DNA from: Flavobacteriaceae bacterium UBA1682
GTDB lineage: Bacteria > Bacteroidota > Bacteroidia > Flavobacteriales > Flavobacteriaceae
Length of the DNA: 64,000 nucleotides
Assembly: GCA_002320285.1 (NCBI GenBank)
Contig: DCKE01000014.1
Coordinates: 1-64,000 of the forward strand
Direction of reading: 5' to 3'
Both the position numbers and the translations under genes were made by a program. Shown here in pieces: positions 26,382 through 35,206 of this stretch. How positions within the stretch are numbered: the first letter of the stretch is position 1; each line of letters opens with the position of its first letter. The notes under the pieces are model-generated. The model was not told where the DNA came from. It saw only the letters and a list, made by a program, of their open reading frames with translations, and made no database searches.

Positions 26382-26540
26382 ATGAAAGATTTAGTTTGGT
26401 TAATTGCAGTAATCCTAATTATAGGATGGGCAGTAGGTTATTTTGGTTTTGGAGAGGCTGTGGGTAGTTTTATACACATCTTATTAGTATTGGCAGTCAT
26501 TGCTATTTTATATCGTCTGATTACCGGACGAAAACCTTAA
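26382..26540 (+). CDS. Small membrane protein, lmo0937/DUF5670-like
   Basis: 52 residues: MKDLVWLIAVILIIGWAVGY, then GFGEAVGSFIHILLVLAVIA and a basic end YRLITGRKP. Two short membrane segments and the size fit the lmo0937 (DUF5670) family of stress-linked small membrane proteins of unknown function. It stands alone on the plus strand between kmo and the ureohydrolase gene and is followed at once by a terminator. Confidence 0.75.
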   Translation: MKDLVWLIAVILIIGWAVGYFGFGEAVGSFIHILLVLAVIAILYRLITGRKP

Positions 26541-26541
26541 A

Positions 26542-26567
26542 AAAAATCCCCAAAAATGGGGATTTTT
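26542..26567. terminator. Terminator between convergent genes
   Basis: AAAATCCCC pairs with GGGGATTTT around an AAAAAT loop, with A and T runs on both sides. It ends the small membrane protein gene and probably the convergent ureohydrolase gene. Confidence 0.8.
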
Positions 26568-27653
26568 CTATTTATTGAATAAAATGGGTTGCCCCGTTTG
26601 CATACCTTGTGATTGCGCAAATGCTCCACACATGTGAAATAACAGTCGAGCACCTACATTTCCATCCCAATCATCATCTCCTGGTGCTACTTCCACCAAA
26701 TCCATGCCTATAATAGTCTTGTTTGAGCTGGCCAGCTTACTGATCAGATAGGTCGCTTGCTCATAAGACAAACCTCCAGGTACCGGTGTTCCGGTATTGG
26801 GACAATACCAACGGTAAAGCCCGTCTATATCAAAACTAATACATACTTTTTCTGGCAAGGATGCTATGATTTGATCACATTGATCTTTCCAGGATTTTCC
26901 TTCAAAAGCAGCAGCCTTTAAATCCGAATCTGTATGTACTAATACTCTGTTTCCAGAATTCTTAACCGTTTCTAGTTCTTGCTCACAAAAATCGCGTATA
27001 CCAACTTGAACAATTTTCGAGACTTGTGGCAATTTTAAGGTGTTATACATAATCGACGCGTGGGAATAGGTAAAACCCTCATAAGCTTCCCGCAAATCCA
27101 TATGTGCATCAAAATGCAAGATTCCGAAATCTTCGTTTTTATCCGCTAATGCTTCATAATAACCTAAAGGAGTACTGTGATCTCCTCCTAAAAGCACCAC
27201 TTTCTTACCCAAGTTCATCCAATACAATACGCGATCTTTAACTTGCTGTTTCAGTTGTTTACAAACCTTATTAATCTTGTCAAGATCGGCTTGCAGGGCA
27301 GGAAATGTAGAAACATCCTCTCCATTTTCTAAGGCTTCAATAATTGGTTGAGCCATACCTTTATACTCCTCACTATCCGCAGCCCAATTATTAGGAGCAT
27401 CGTCGTAAAAAATACCTAATTTCCACAATTCCGGATAGGATTGGTGCAACAAATCTACTTGATAAGAAGCCTCTAAAATCGCTTCTGGTCCTTCAGATGC
27501 GCCAGCTCCATAACTAACCGTTACTTCCCAAGGCACAGGAATAATAATAATTTCACTTTCTTCAGCAGTAAATGGCAAACCATAAATCGATGCGTCTGCT
27601 AATCCTGGTTGTGAAGGATCAAAATTGTCTATTTTGTATTGCTTCGTTGACAT
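26568..27653 (-). CDS. Ureohydrolase-fold (arginase/agmatinase family) enzyme in the kynurenine cluster
   Basis: 361 residues. The binuclear metal motifs of the arginase family are intact: GGDHS (about 155), DAHMD (about 182-186) and SFDID (about 273-277), and TGTPVPGG follows. The segment that normally reads LDP after DID is here LYRWYCPN, so the substrate loop differs from typical arginases and agmatinases. It lies between kmo and kynU, all on the minus strand, and has its own promoter. Agmatinase or formimidoylglutamase activity is possible. Because a kynurenine formamidase is missing nearby, a hydrolase role in tryptophan breakdown is a second possibility (inference). Confidence 0.8.
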   Translation of the reverse strand: MSTKQYKIDNFDPSQPGLADASIYGLPFTAEESEIIIIPVPWEVTVSYGAGASEGPEAILEASYQVDLLHQSYPELWKLGIFYDDAPNNWAADSEEYKGMAQPIIEALENGEDVSTFPALQADLDKINKVCKQLKQQVKDRVLYWMNLGKKVVLLGGDHSTPLGYYEALADKNEDFGILHFDAHMDLREAYEGFTYSHASIMYNTLKLPQVSKIVQVGIRDFCEQELETVKNSGNRVLVHTDSDLKAAAFEGKSWKDQCDQIIASLPEKVCISFDIDGLYRWYCPNTGTPVPGGLSYEQATYLISKLASSNKTIIGMDLVEVAPGDDDWDGNVGARLLFHMCGAFAQSQGMQTGQPILFNK

Positions 27654-27674
27654 TTTATAAAATTGTTTATGCTA

Positions 27675-27708
27675 CAAATTTAGGATTAAATATTGAATTT
27701 CATATCAA
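27675..27708 (-). promoter_or_regulatory. Promoter for the ureohydrolase-fold gene
   Basis: On the minus strand, TTG (27708-27706), 23 bp, then TAAATTTG (27682-27675). Both elements fit TTG-N17-23-TAnnTTTG. Predicted leader about 16 nt. Confidence 0.6.
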
Positions 27709-27765
27709 CAAATTCAATACCAAAAGTTGTACTTACTGTAATGGTGAAAATTCGATTTAAAACAC

Positions 27766-29046
27766 TTATGCCTTATTAGCCAGTCCCTTTTTTAATATAT
27801 TTCCAAAGTGATAAATATCACTATAAGAAGTATACAAAGGCACTGGTGCTAAACGGATCACGTTCGGTTCCCTCCAATCTACGATAACCCCTTCCTTCAT
27901 CAAGTATTCAAACAAAGCTCTTCCCTCTCCATGTAACAACACAGATAACTGACTAGCTCTCTCTAATGGGCTCTCAGGTGTTATGATTTCAAAATCACCT
28001 CCTACTTCGTCTGCGATATCTTTTAGTACAAATTCCAAATACGCTGTAATGCGATCTCTCTTTTCTATGAGCTTCGGCATCCCTATTTCATCAAACATCT
28101 CAACAGATGCCAAATACGGTGCCAAGGTCAAAATGGGTAAATTACTGATTTGCCAACCGTGTGCATTGCGAATGGGATCGTATTGCGGCTCCATTAAAAA
28201 ACGACGGTCCTTGTTGTGTCCCCACCAACCCCCTAAGCGAGGCAAATCCATATTGTTATGGTGTTTTTCATGAATAAAACAGCCCGATGCATTACCCGGT
28301 CCTGAATTCATATATTTATAACTACACCAGGCCGCAAAATCCGCTTCCCACTCGTGCAATTTCAATTCTATATTTCCTGCTGCATGTGCCAAATCCCAAC
28401 CTACATAAGCTTGATATTTATGCCCTGCTGCAGTAATTGTTTTCATATCTAAAACTTGTCCCGTATAGTAATTAAGCCCACCGATTAGTACCAAGGCCAA
28501 CTCATCACCAACCTCATCAATTTTAGCTAAGATATCTTCCAATCTAAAGTTATGTTCCCCTTCTCTACGTTTCACCTCAACGATCGTCTCTTTGGGATCC
28601 AAGCCGTGAAACTGAACTTGTGTCTGAATTAAATACTGATCACTAGGAAAAGCTTTCTCTTCACAAAGTATTTTAAACTTTTTTGCGGTTGGGCGATAAA
28701 ACGATGCCATCAACAAGTGAAGGTTCACGGTCAAAGTATTCATCACAGTTACCTCCGAAGGTTTTGCTCCAACAATTTTACTTAATGGCTCACTAAATCT
28801 TTCGTGATAATCCCACCACGGTTTGTCTGCATAAAAATGTCCTTCCACCGCTAAATCCGCCCAATCTTTCATTACCTCATCAACATAGGTCACCGCTCTT
28901 TTAGGCTGCAATCCCAAAGAATTTCCCGTAAAATAAATAACTTGTTTACCAGCTACTTTTGGAAAGTTAAACTCCTCTCTATATTTAGCCAGAACATCTT
29001 GTTGGTCTAAGGCTTTTGCACATTCAAGCGTATTATCAAATTTCAT
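27766..29046 (-). CDS. kynU: Kynureninase
   Basis: 426 residues, PLP-dependent; cleaves kynurenine or 3-hydroxykynurenine to (3-hydroxy)anthranilate and alanine. Visible motifs are YFTGNSLGLQPKRA near the start, WWDYHERF, VMNTLTVNLH, GWDLAHAAGN, and WCSYKYMNSGPG, which carries the PLP-binding Lys. Together with kmo it feeds NAD synthesis via quinolinate or tryptophan breakdown. The 278-bp region upstream shows no clear promoter. Confidence 0.95.
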   Translation of the reverse strand: MKFDNTLECAKALDQQDVLAKYREEFNFPKVAGKQVIYFTGNSLGLQPKRAVTYVDEVMKDWADLAVEGHFYADKPWWDYHERFSEPLSKIVGAKPSEVTVMNTLTVNLHLLMASFYRPTAKKFKILCEEKAFPSDQYLIQTQVQFHGLDPKETIVEVKRREGEHNFRLEDILAKIDEVGDELALVLIGGLNYYTGQVLDMKTITAAGHKYQAYVGWDLAHAAGNIELKLHEWEADFAAWCSYKYMNSGPGNASGCFIHEKHHNNMDLPRLGGWWGHNKDRRFLMEPQYDPIRNAHGWQISNLPILTLAPYLASVEMFDEIGMPKLIEKRDRITAYLEFVLKDIADEVGGDFEIITPESPLERASQLSVLLHGEGRALFEYLMKEGVIVDWREPNVIRLAPVPLYTSYSDIYHFGNILKKGLANKA

Positions 29047-29269
29047 ATTTAATTTTTTATGGTGTTTTATCCACGGCTATTCAATAAAGTCACAAAATAA
29101 ATCTAGCAAACAAATGCAGCTAGTTATTGTTTTCATTGTGAGCATTTCCGTTTCGTAAAAATAATGGAGTTTATAGAATTATCAAAGCTAATTTGATTTT
29201 AGTTCTAAAAATTAAAAATTAGGTGTCATACAGCTGTGATAATCATAAAGTATACATTGGATATAAACA

Positions 29270-29305
29270 AAACAGGGATTGCCTTTTTAAGACAATCCCT
29301 GTTTT
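29270..29305 (-). terminator. Terminator of queA
   Basis: AAAACAGGGATTG (29270-29282) pairs with CAATCCCTGTTTT (29293-29305). It lies 20 nt after the queA stop on the minus strand. A T run follows on each side. Confidence 0.8.
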
Positions 29306-29324
29306 TATATTAAATCTAATGGTT

Positions 29325-30374
29325 TTAGATGATTAACATCGCATCCCCATAAGAGTAGAATTTATACCCTTCTTGTATAGCCTCTTCATAAGCTTTTTTC
29401 ATTAAGTCATGTCCACAAAAAGCAGAAATCATCATTAACAAAGTTGATTTTGGCATATGGAAGTTGGTTATCATACAATCTGCAATGCTAAAATCATAGG
29501 GAGGAAAAATGAACTTATTGGTCCACCCTTCAAATGGGTTCAATGTACGGTTTGAAGAAACAGAACTCTCCAAGGCACGCATAGATGTTGTTCCTACGGC
29601 ACAGATTCTACTTTTTCTTTCTTTTGCTGAGTTGACAATATCACACGCTTCTTGCGTGACTCTCATCTCCTCAGAATCCATCTTGTGTTTAGATAAATCT
29701 TCTACCTCTACCGGATTAAAAGTACCTAATCCAATGTGAAGTGTCACTTCAGCAAACTGAATTCCCTTAATTTCTAATTTTTTCAAAAGGTGTTTTGAAA
29801 AATGCAGACCAGCAGTAGGTGCTGCAACAGCGCCCTCTTCTGAAGCATAGATCGTTTGATAACGTTCTGCATCTTCTGGGACAACCTCTCTATTGATGTA
29901 TTTAGGAATTGGAGTTTCTCCTAATTCCGCTAATTTCTCTCTAAACTCTTCGTAAGAACCGTCATATAAAAAACGCAAGGTTCTTCCTCTTGATGTCGTG
30001 TTATCAATAACCTCAGCTACCAAAGAATCATCTTCACCGAAATACAATTTATTTCCAATACGTATTTTACGTGCAGGATCTACTAAAACATCCCAAAGAC
30101 GTTGTTCCGCATTTAATTCTCTAAGTAAGAAAACTTCAATTCTCGCACCAGTCTTTTCTTTATTCCCATATAAACGAGCCGGAAAAACTTTGGTATTGTT
30201 TAATACCATCACATCCCCTTCGTCAAAATAATCTATTAAATCTTTAAAGAACTTGTGTTCAATTTTTTGAGTTTTACGATTGATTACCATCAGACGTGCT
30301 TCATCTCTGTTTTCAGCAGGAAACTCGGCTAACAACTCCTCAGGCAAATTAAAATTAAAATGGGATAACTTCAT
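29325..30374 (-). CDS. queA: S-adenosylmethionine:tRNA ribosyltransferase-isomerase QueA
   Basis: 349 residues, usual family length. It transfers the ribosyl part of SAM to 7-aminomethyl-7-deazaguanine in tRNA, giving epoxyqueuosine. Motifs: FNLPEELLAEFPAENRDEARL at the start, VMVLNNTKVFPARL, AAPTAGLHFS, TLHIGLGTFNPVE and a C-terminal ITNFHMPKSTLLM. It is a single-gene unit with a full consensus promoter upstream and a strong terminator downstream. Confidence 0.95.
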   Translation of the reverse strand: MKLSHFNFNLPEELLAEFPAENRDEARLMVINRKTQKIEHKFFKDLIDYFDEGDVMVLNNTKVFPARLYGNKEKTGARIEVFLLRELNAEQRLWDVLVDPARKIRIGNKLYFGEDDSLVAEVIDNTTSRGRTLRFLYDGSYEEFREKLAELGETPIPKYINREVVPEDAERYQTIYASEEGAVAAPTAGLHFSKHLLKKLEIKGIQFAEVTLHIGLGTFNPVEVEDLSKHKMDSEEMRVTQEACDIVNSAKERKSRICAVGTTSMRALESSVSSNRTLNPFEGWTNKFIFPPYDFSIADCMITNFHMPKSTLLMMISAFCGHDLMKKAYEEAIQEGYKFYSYGDAMLII

Positions 30375-30428
30375 TCTTATTGAAATTTAATTAAATAATA
30401 AAAGATTCCGCTCTTCTATTTTAGTTTG

Positions 30429-30460
30429 CAAATATACGACCCCAAGATAGGCGTTGTCAA
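30429..30460 (-). promoter_or_regulatory. Promoter for queA
   Basis: On the minus strand, TTG (30460-30458), 21 bp, then TATATTTG (30436-30429). This is a complete consensus match. Predicted leader about 50 nt. It lies in the short gap after the aroA stop. Confidence 0.65.
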
Positions 30461-30472
30461 GTGTTTTGCTGT

Positions 30473-31720
30473 TTATTTTAAATAAGTCGGATTTGTATCG
30501 ACAATTGTAGTCTGAAAGCCCAGTGTTTGCAGGTTTTCCCAAAAATCGATAAAGGATTTACTTACCACCTCTGCATCGTTAATGGATATTGAAGTTTTTA
30601 AGGCTAAAGGAGCAAAAGCCATGGCCATACGATGATCTTGATAAGTATCTATAGCAACTCCCGAAATCAACGAAGACCCCGCTTCTAAATTAAGTCTTTC
30701 ATCATCTACAGAAACTACTGCTCCCAATTTAGCTAACTCGATTTGCAGGGCAAGCAATCGATCGGTTTCTTTAATCTTTAAAGTCTTTAATCCTGAAAGT
30801 CGGCAGCCGATACCCAGACCGAAGCAAGTCACTGCTATCGTTTGGGCCAAATCAGGAGTATCTTTCAAATCTGCCTCAAAGTACTTTACCGAATCCGACT
30901 GCTTGATCAAAGTCAAACATTGATTTTGAAATACACTTTCAACACCAAGTGAACGATAGTATTGTACTAATCTAGCATCTCCCTGTAAACTGCGTTCTTG
31001 ATAATTGGACAAGGTAATAGTAGTTCCTAGATCAGATAAGGCGATGATGGAGTAAAAATAGGATGCCGAAGACCAATCGGATTCTATCGTAATTTCGCTA
31101 TCAGCAACTTCTGATTGATGATCAACGCGGACAGTATTATCGACAAACTGATTCGGTATACGTAATTCCGAAAGTACCGACAGGGTCATTTCAATATAGG
31201 GTTTTGAAGTGACTTCCCCATCGAAAGTCAGTGTAAGTCCGTTTTCTAATTGGGGAGCAATCAGCAATAACGCAGAAATGTATTGACTGCTGATAGCTGG
31301 ATTTAGGCTGACCTGATTTGCGGTCAATTTTCTACCTGTGATTTTTAGAGGAGGAAAGCCCTCTTTCTCCATATATTCAATAGTAGCTCCTAATTGCCTT
31401 AAGGCTTCTACTAAAATACTGATCGGTCGTTCTTTCATTCTTGAGCTCCCCGTCAACCATACTTGGCGGTTGGGTTGCATAGCGAAATAGGCCGTCAAAA
31501 AACGCATAGCCGTACCGGCATGATGAATATCAACCACTTCTTGATCAGCTACTAATCCCTGTTGCATCATCTGACTATCGTCGGAATCCGAAATATTTTG
31601 CAAATGAATATTCGGATACAACTTTTGCAACAACAAAAGTCGGTTGGTCTGCGACTTACTACCAGACACCCTTATACGCTGATTATTGATGATCGAACTG
31701 CGTTGTATATCTACCCTCAT
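30473..31720 (-). CDS. aroA: 3-phosphoshikimate 1-carboxyvinyltransferase (EPSP synthase)
   Basis: 415 residues; condenses shikimate-3-phosphate and PEP in aromatic amino acid synthesis. Motifs: VSGSKSQTNRLLLL (substrate Lys and Ser), HAGTAMRFLTAYFA, SSQYISALLLIAPQL, and GLKTLKIKETDRLLAL, then DTYQDHRMAMAFAPL. It is the last gene of an apparent minus-strand run rsgA-dtd-small protein-mazG-aroA. The DAHP synthase for the first pathway step lies just upstream at 33937. Confidence 0.95.
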   Translation of the reverse strand: MRVDIQRSSIINNQRIRVSGSKSQTNRLLLLQKLYPNIHLQNISDSDDSQMMQQGLVADQEVVDIHHAGTAMRFLTAYFAMQPNRQVWLTGSSRMKERPISILVEALRQLGATIEYMEKEGFPPLKITGRKLTANQVSLNPAISSQYISALLLIAPQLENGLTLTFDGEVTSKPYIEMTLSVLSELRIPNQFVDNTVRVDHQSEVADSEITIESDWSSASYFYSIIALSDLGTTITLSNYQERSLQGDARLVQYYRSLGVESVFQNQCLTLIKQSDSVKYFEADLKDTPDLAQTIAVTCFGLGIGCRLSGLKTLKIKETDRLLALQIELAKLGAVVSVDDERLNLEAGSSLISGVAIDTYQDHRMAMAFAPLALKTSISINDAEVVSKSFIDFWENLQTLGFQTTIVDTNPTYLK

Positions 31721-31768
31721 AAATCGTTTACTAAGAAAGTATTAAGTAAAAAAGAACCACAAAATGGT

Positions 31769-32095
31769 TTACTTTAATTTTTCATTGTTATGATGACGGT
31801 CGTGGTCGCGTTTGGTTTTAAAATCCATTTTTTTATCAAAAGCCTCCTGCAGGTTTACGCCAGTTTGGTTTGCCAAACACAGCACAACAAAAACCACATC
31901 AGCCAATTCCTCGCCTAGATCCTTGTTTTTATCACTTTCCTTTTCGGATTGCTCTCCATATCTTCGTGCAATAATCCGTGCTACTTCGCCGACTTCCTCT
32001 GTCAGTTGAGCCATATTGGTCAATTCATTAAAATAGCGAACTCCATGTTCTTTGATCCAACGATCAACATCTAACTGTGCGTTTTCTATATTCAT
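31769..32095 (-). CDS. MazG-like nucleotide pyrophosphohydrolase
   Basis: 108 residues, single-domain MazG fold. The metal-binding motif is EEVGE (about 30-34), followed by LGEELADVVFVVLCLANQ (about 62-79). Such enzymes hydrolyse non-canonical or excess NTPs to NMP and PPi. It begins 10 nt after the small membrane protein gene and is probably in one operon with dtd and aroA. Confidence 0.9.
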   Translation of the reverse strand: MNIENAQLDVDRWIKEHGVRYFNELTNMAQLTEEVGEVARIIARRYGEQSEKESDKNKDLGEELADVVFVVLCLANQTGVNLQEAFDKKMDFKTKRDHDRHHNNEKLK

Positions 32096-32104
32096 TTTGA
32101 TATT

Positions 32105-32311
32105 TTATTTTATCGTTTTTTTACCAAATATTTTATTCTTAAAGAACCGATCGTATATCCACATCAACAGCATGAAAATGGCATATTTACCCAAAAAATT
32201 AGCTAAACAAAAACCGTTTAATGCCCATAAACACGATAGATCATCAGACATAACAGCCGTTAAAATCAAATAGATCAGCGTAAAAAGGCCATATTTTTTT
32301 AAGAAATTCAT
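32105..32311 (-). CDS. Small membrane protein between dtd and mazG
   Basis: 68 residues, not recognised. Two hydrophobic helices (about 7-20 and 40-57), an exposed DDLSCLWALNGFC segment and a basic C-terminus (RFFKNKIFGKKTIK). It sits with 1 nt and 9 nt gaps between dtd and mazG on the same strand. This tight packing supports it as a real gene. Confidence 0.6.
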   Translation of the reverse strand: MNFLKKYGLFTLIYLILTAVMSDDLSCLWALNGFCLANFLGKYAIFMLLMWIYDRFFKNKIFGKKTIK

Positions 32312-32312
32312 A

Positions 32313-32765
32313 TTACTCTTTATTTTGGGAGTCTATCAAAATCGTAACCGGCCCGTCATTACATAAATTCACTTTCATATCTGCACCGAAACGACCTGTT
32401 TGAACAGTACGTCCCAGATTATCTTGTAATTCATTGACGAAGGCCTCATAAAGCGGAATAGCCACATCGGGTCTTGCAGCCTTGATATAAGACGGGCGAT
32501 TGCCTTTTTTAGTCGCTGCATGTAAAGTAAATTGGCTAACCACCAACAACTCTCCCTCTACATCTAAAACCGACTTATTCATAACACCAGCTTCATCATT
32601 GAAAATGCGTAAATTCAAAATTTTTGAAGACAACCATTTGACGTCTTCTAAAAAGTCGATTTCTTCAATGCCCACTAAGACTAATAAGCCTGCCTGAATT
32701 TCTGCTACTCGCTGTTGATCTATCGTTACATGGGCTTCGGTAACACGTTGAATGACTACTCTCAA
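32313..32765 (-). CDS. dtd: D-aminoacyl-tRNA deacylase
   Basis: 150 residues, full length. It removes D-amino acids (and glycine from tRNA-Ala) from mischarged tRNA. Motifs: MRVVIQRVTEAHVTID start, SQFTLHAATKKGNRPSY and the C-terminal GPVTILIDS motif, which contributes the Gly-cisPro-like chiral gate. It lies 37 nt after rsgA. Confidence 0.95.
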   Translation of the reverse strand: MRVVIQRVTEAHVTIDQQRVAEIQAGLLVLVGIEEIDFLEDVKWLSSKILNLRIFNDEAGVMNKSVLDVEGELLVVSQFTLHAATKKGNRPSYIKAARPDVAIPLYEAFVNELQDNLGRTVQTGRFGADMKVNLCNDGPVTILIDSQNKE

Positions 32766-32802
32766 TTGATCGATATTATATTTAAAAAAAAATCAAACTT
32801 CC

Positions 32803-33765
32803 TTAGGCGTCCCCTTTCCCGTCCGCATAAATATCCGAGCGGTAATGTTCATCATCGCCATCGAGTATTTGGGTATAACTGCGGTATCTGGACCATGCAA
32901 TCTGATCGTTGTCCAAAGCGTCTTTCACTGCGCAATGCGGTTCTTCGCGATGCAGGCAGTTATTAAATTTACAGTCGTTTTTTAATGCAAAAAATTCCGG
33001 GAAGTAATTTCCCACTTCTTGTTTTTCCATATCCACGATACCAAATCCGCGAATTCCCGGGGTATCGATGATTTGTGCATCAAAAGAAAGATCAAACATC
33101 TCCGCAAAAGTTGTAGTATGTTGCCCTTGCTGATGTTGCTCGGAAATCACAGCGGTTTTTAAATTTAACGTCGGCTCTATAGCATTGATCAAAGTAGATT
33201 TTCCAACTCCAGAATGTCCCGAAAACATAGACACCTTACCAATCATTTTTTCCTTAATAGCGTCTAAACCCTTTTTCTCAGAAGCCGACACTCTTAAGCA
33301 TTCATAACCGATCTGGGTATAGGTGTGCTGTAAATACAACTGCTCATCTAAAGCTTCGTCATCAAACGTATCGATTTTATTAAATACAATAACCGTTTTA
33401 ATCCCATACGCCTCAGCAGTTACTAAAAATCGATCGATAAAACTCGTTGTAGTCACCGGATTATTAATCGTTACCATTAAAAAGACCTGATCTATATTAG
33501 AGGCAATGATATGTATTTGCTTGGATAAATTTACTGATTTTCTAACGATATAATTCTTGCGTTCAGCAATGGTATGTATCAATCCTGTATTTACATCAGC
33601 AGAAGTTTCCAAATCGAATTCCACCAAGTCCCCTACCGATATTGGATTGGTACTTTTGATTCCCTTGATTCTAAACTTCCCTTTTATTCTACATTCAATG
33701 AATGTTCCATCTTCAGTCTTTACATGATACCAACTTCCCGTCGATTTATAAACAATTCCCTTCAT
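32803..33765 (-). CDS. rsgA: Ribosome small-subunit GTPase RsgA
   Basis: 320 residues, circularly permuted GTPase acting in late 30S maturation. It has an N-terminal OB fold (about 1-75), G4 VIFNKID before G1 GHSGVGKSTLIN, G3 DTPGIRGFG, and a zinc knuckle CKFNNCLHREEPHC (about 264-278). It heads the apparent operon rsgA-dtd-small protein-mazG-aroA. No consensus promoter is evident in the 171 bp upstream. Confidence 0.95.
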   Translation of the reverse strand: MKGIVYKSTGSWYHVKTEDGTFIECRIKGKFRIKGIKSTNPISVGDLVEFDLETSADVNTGLIHTIAERKNYIVRKSVNLSKQIHIIASNIDQVFLMVTINNPVTTTSFIDRFLVTAEAYGIKTVIVFNKIDTFDDEALDEQLYLQHTYTQIGYECLRVSASEKKGLDAIKEKMIGKVSMFSGHSGVGKSTLINAIEPTLNLKTAVISEQHQQGQHTTTFAEMFDLSFDAQIIDTPGIRGFGIVDMEKQEVGNYFPEFFALKNDCKFNNCLHREEPHCAVKDALDNDQIAWSRYRSYTQILDGDDEHYRSDIYADGKGDA

Positions 33766-33936
33766 GCAGTTATTTTTTATGATTAAAACCCGTTAATATC
33801 ACCTTTTAGCTTTATTGTCTCTCTAGCAAAACAGTCCTAAACGGTGAATATACAGCAGCTTCCTTTTTTTCTATGATTTCACAATCGGTTTAACTTACAA
33901 ATCGGAATTCGATTTTTACAAGCAAACCGCGTTTTA

Positions 33937-35019
33937 TTATTTATTTATAATCTTATCCTGCCTTTGGATGCTCTCTTGATGAATCGCCGCATAAACCGCC
34001 GTAATAAACTCTTTGGTCAACCCTCTTTGTTCGCCTTCTTGTAACATTTTTTCCAAAACGGCAATCCATCGCTGTTGTTGAAAAACGGCTACATTTTTTG
34101 TTTTTTTCAAAGCTCCAATCTGATCGGCAATTTGCATTCGCTTTCCCAAGATATTCAAAATTTTGGTATCCATCTCATCGAGTTGCAAACGATGTCGGTT
34201 GATCTGCGATAAAAACTCTTCGGTTTCATCGGTTTGATTTCTAACTTTTAAAGCAGTCAATATATGCCCTAATTGTTGTGGCGTCACTTGTTGAGCTGCA
34301 TCACTCCATGCTTTATCGGGGTCATTATGTGTTTCGATCATCAAGCCATCATAATTCAAATCCAAGGCTTGTTGCGACACTTCTAAAATCCTGTTTCGAT
34401 CGCCTGTTATATGTGACGGATCACAGAAAATAGGAATATTGGGTAATTGTGTTTTTAAATCTATAGCAATTTGCCATTCGGGCACATTGCGGTATTTGGT
34501 TTTTTCATAAGTCGAAAAACCTCTATGAACGACGCCAATTTTTGAAATACCGGCATTGATCAAACGTTCTACACCTCCTAACCACAACCCCAAATCTGGA
34601 TTTACTGGATTTTTGATTAATACAATTTTATCCGTTCCCTTTAAACAATCCGCGATCTCTTGCACTGCAAAAGGATTCACCGTTGTTCGAGCACCGATCC
34701 AAAGCACATCGATATCGTGTTGCAGGGCCAATTCTACGTGTTGCACCGTAGCAATCTCCACCGCAATTTTAAGTCCTGTTTCGCGTTTCACCTCTTGCAA
34801 CCACTTTAATCCAATGGCTCCAACCCCTTCAAATCCTCCGGGTCTTGTACGAGGTTTCCATATACCAGCCCGAAATACACTGACCTGTTTTGGCAATTGT
34901 TTTGCGATGCTCATGACCTGTTCTGGTGTTTCCGCACTACAAGGTCCTGCAATAATCATAGGTTGTCCCGGTTGTTTGAATTCGTCCATCCAGGTCTTTG
35001 TGTATGTATCCCTTTCCAT
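33937..35019 (-). CDS. aroG: Bifunctional DAHP synthase / chorismate mutase
   Basis: 360 residues. The N-terminal domain (about 10-265) is a type I-beta DAHP synthase (IAGPCSAE, FRAGIWKPRTRPGGFEG, IKNPVNPD, CDPSHITG). The C-terminal domain (about 275-355) is an AroQ-type chorismate mutase (LDEMDTKILNILGKRMQIADQIGALK). It joins the first pathway step to the branch to prephenate and is probably feedback controlled through the mutase domain. The promoter at 35024-35051 puts the transcription start on or next to the ATG, so the mRNA may be leaderless. Downstream in the pathway, aroA is at 30473. Confidence 0.93.
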   Translation of the reverse strand: MERDTYTKTWMDEFKQPGQPMIIAGPCSAETPEQVMSIAKQLPKQVSVFRAGIWKPRTRPGGFEGVGAIGLKWLQEVKRETGLKIAVEIATVQHVELALQHDIDVLWIGARTTVNPFAVQEIADCLKGTDKIVLIKNPVNPDLGLWLGGVERLINAGISKIGVVHRGFSTYEKTKYRNVPEWQIAIDLKTQLPNIPIFCDPSHITGDRNRILEVSQQALDLNYDGLMIETHNDPDKAWSDAAQQVTPQQLGHILTALKVRNQTDETEEFLSQINRHRLQLDEMDTKILNILGKRMQIADQIGALKKTKNVAVFQQQRWIAVLEKMLQEGEQRGLTKEFITAVYAAIHQESIQRQDKIINK

Positions 35020-35023
35020 AATG

Positions 35024-35051
35024 CAAATTTAGTATGTATTTCTTTAACAAA
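35024..35051 (-). promoter_or_regulatory. Promoter of the DAHP synthase gene, possibly leaderless
   Basis: On the minus strand, TTTG (35051-35048), 16 bp, then TAAATTTG (35031-35024). The last base of the -7 box is only 5 nt from the A of the start codon at 35019, so transcription would begin at or within a base or two of the ATG. Confidence 0.55.
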
Positions 35052-35206
35052 GAGCATTTCATCAAATAGTTCTCGCAAAAAGATCGTGGTAAACTGCATT
35101 ATTTCGCACGAAAAATAGAAACAACATTTTAAAAAGTATTTGATTTTTACGTTTTATTTCTAAAGAATCCTTTAATTTTATTGTTTCTTAAAAAAAATTA
35201 GCCAAA

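Noticed and set aside
34556..35032. 158-codon plus-strand frame
   Set aside because: Antisense to the DAHP synthase gene, which has intact catalytic motifs.
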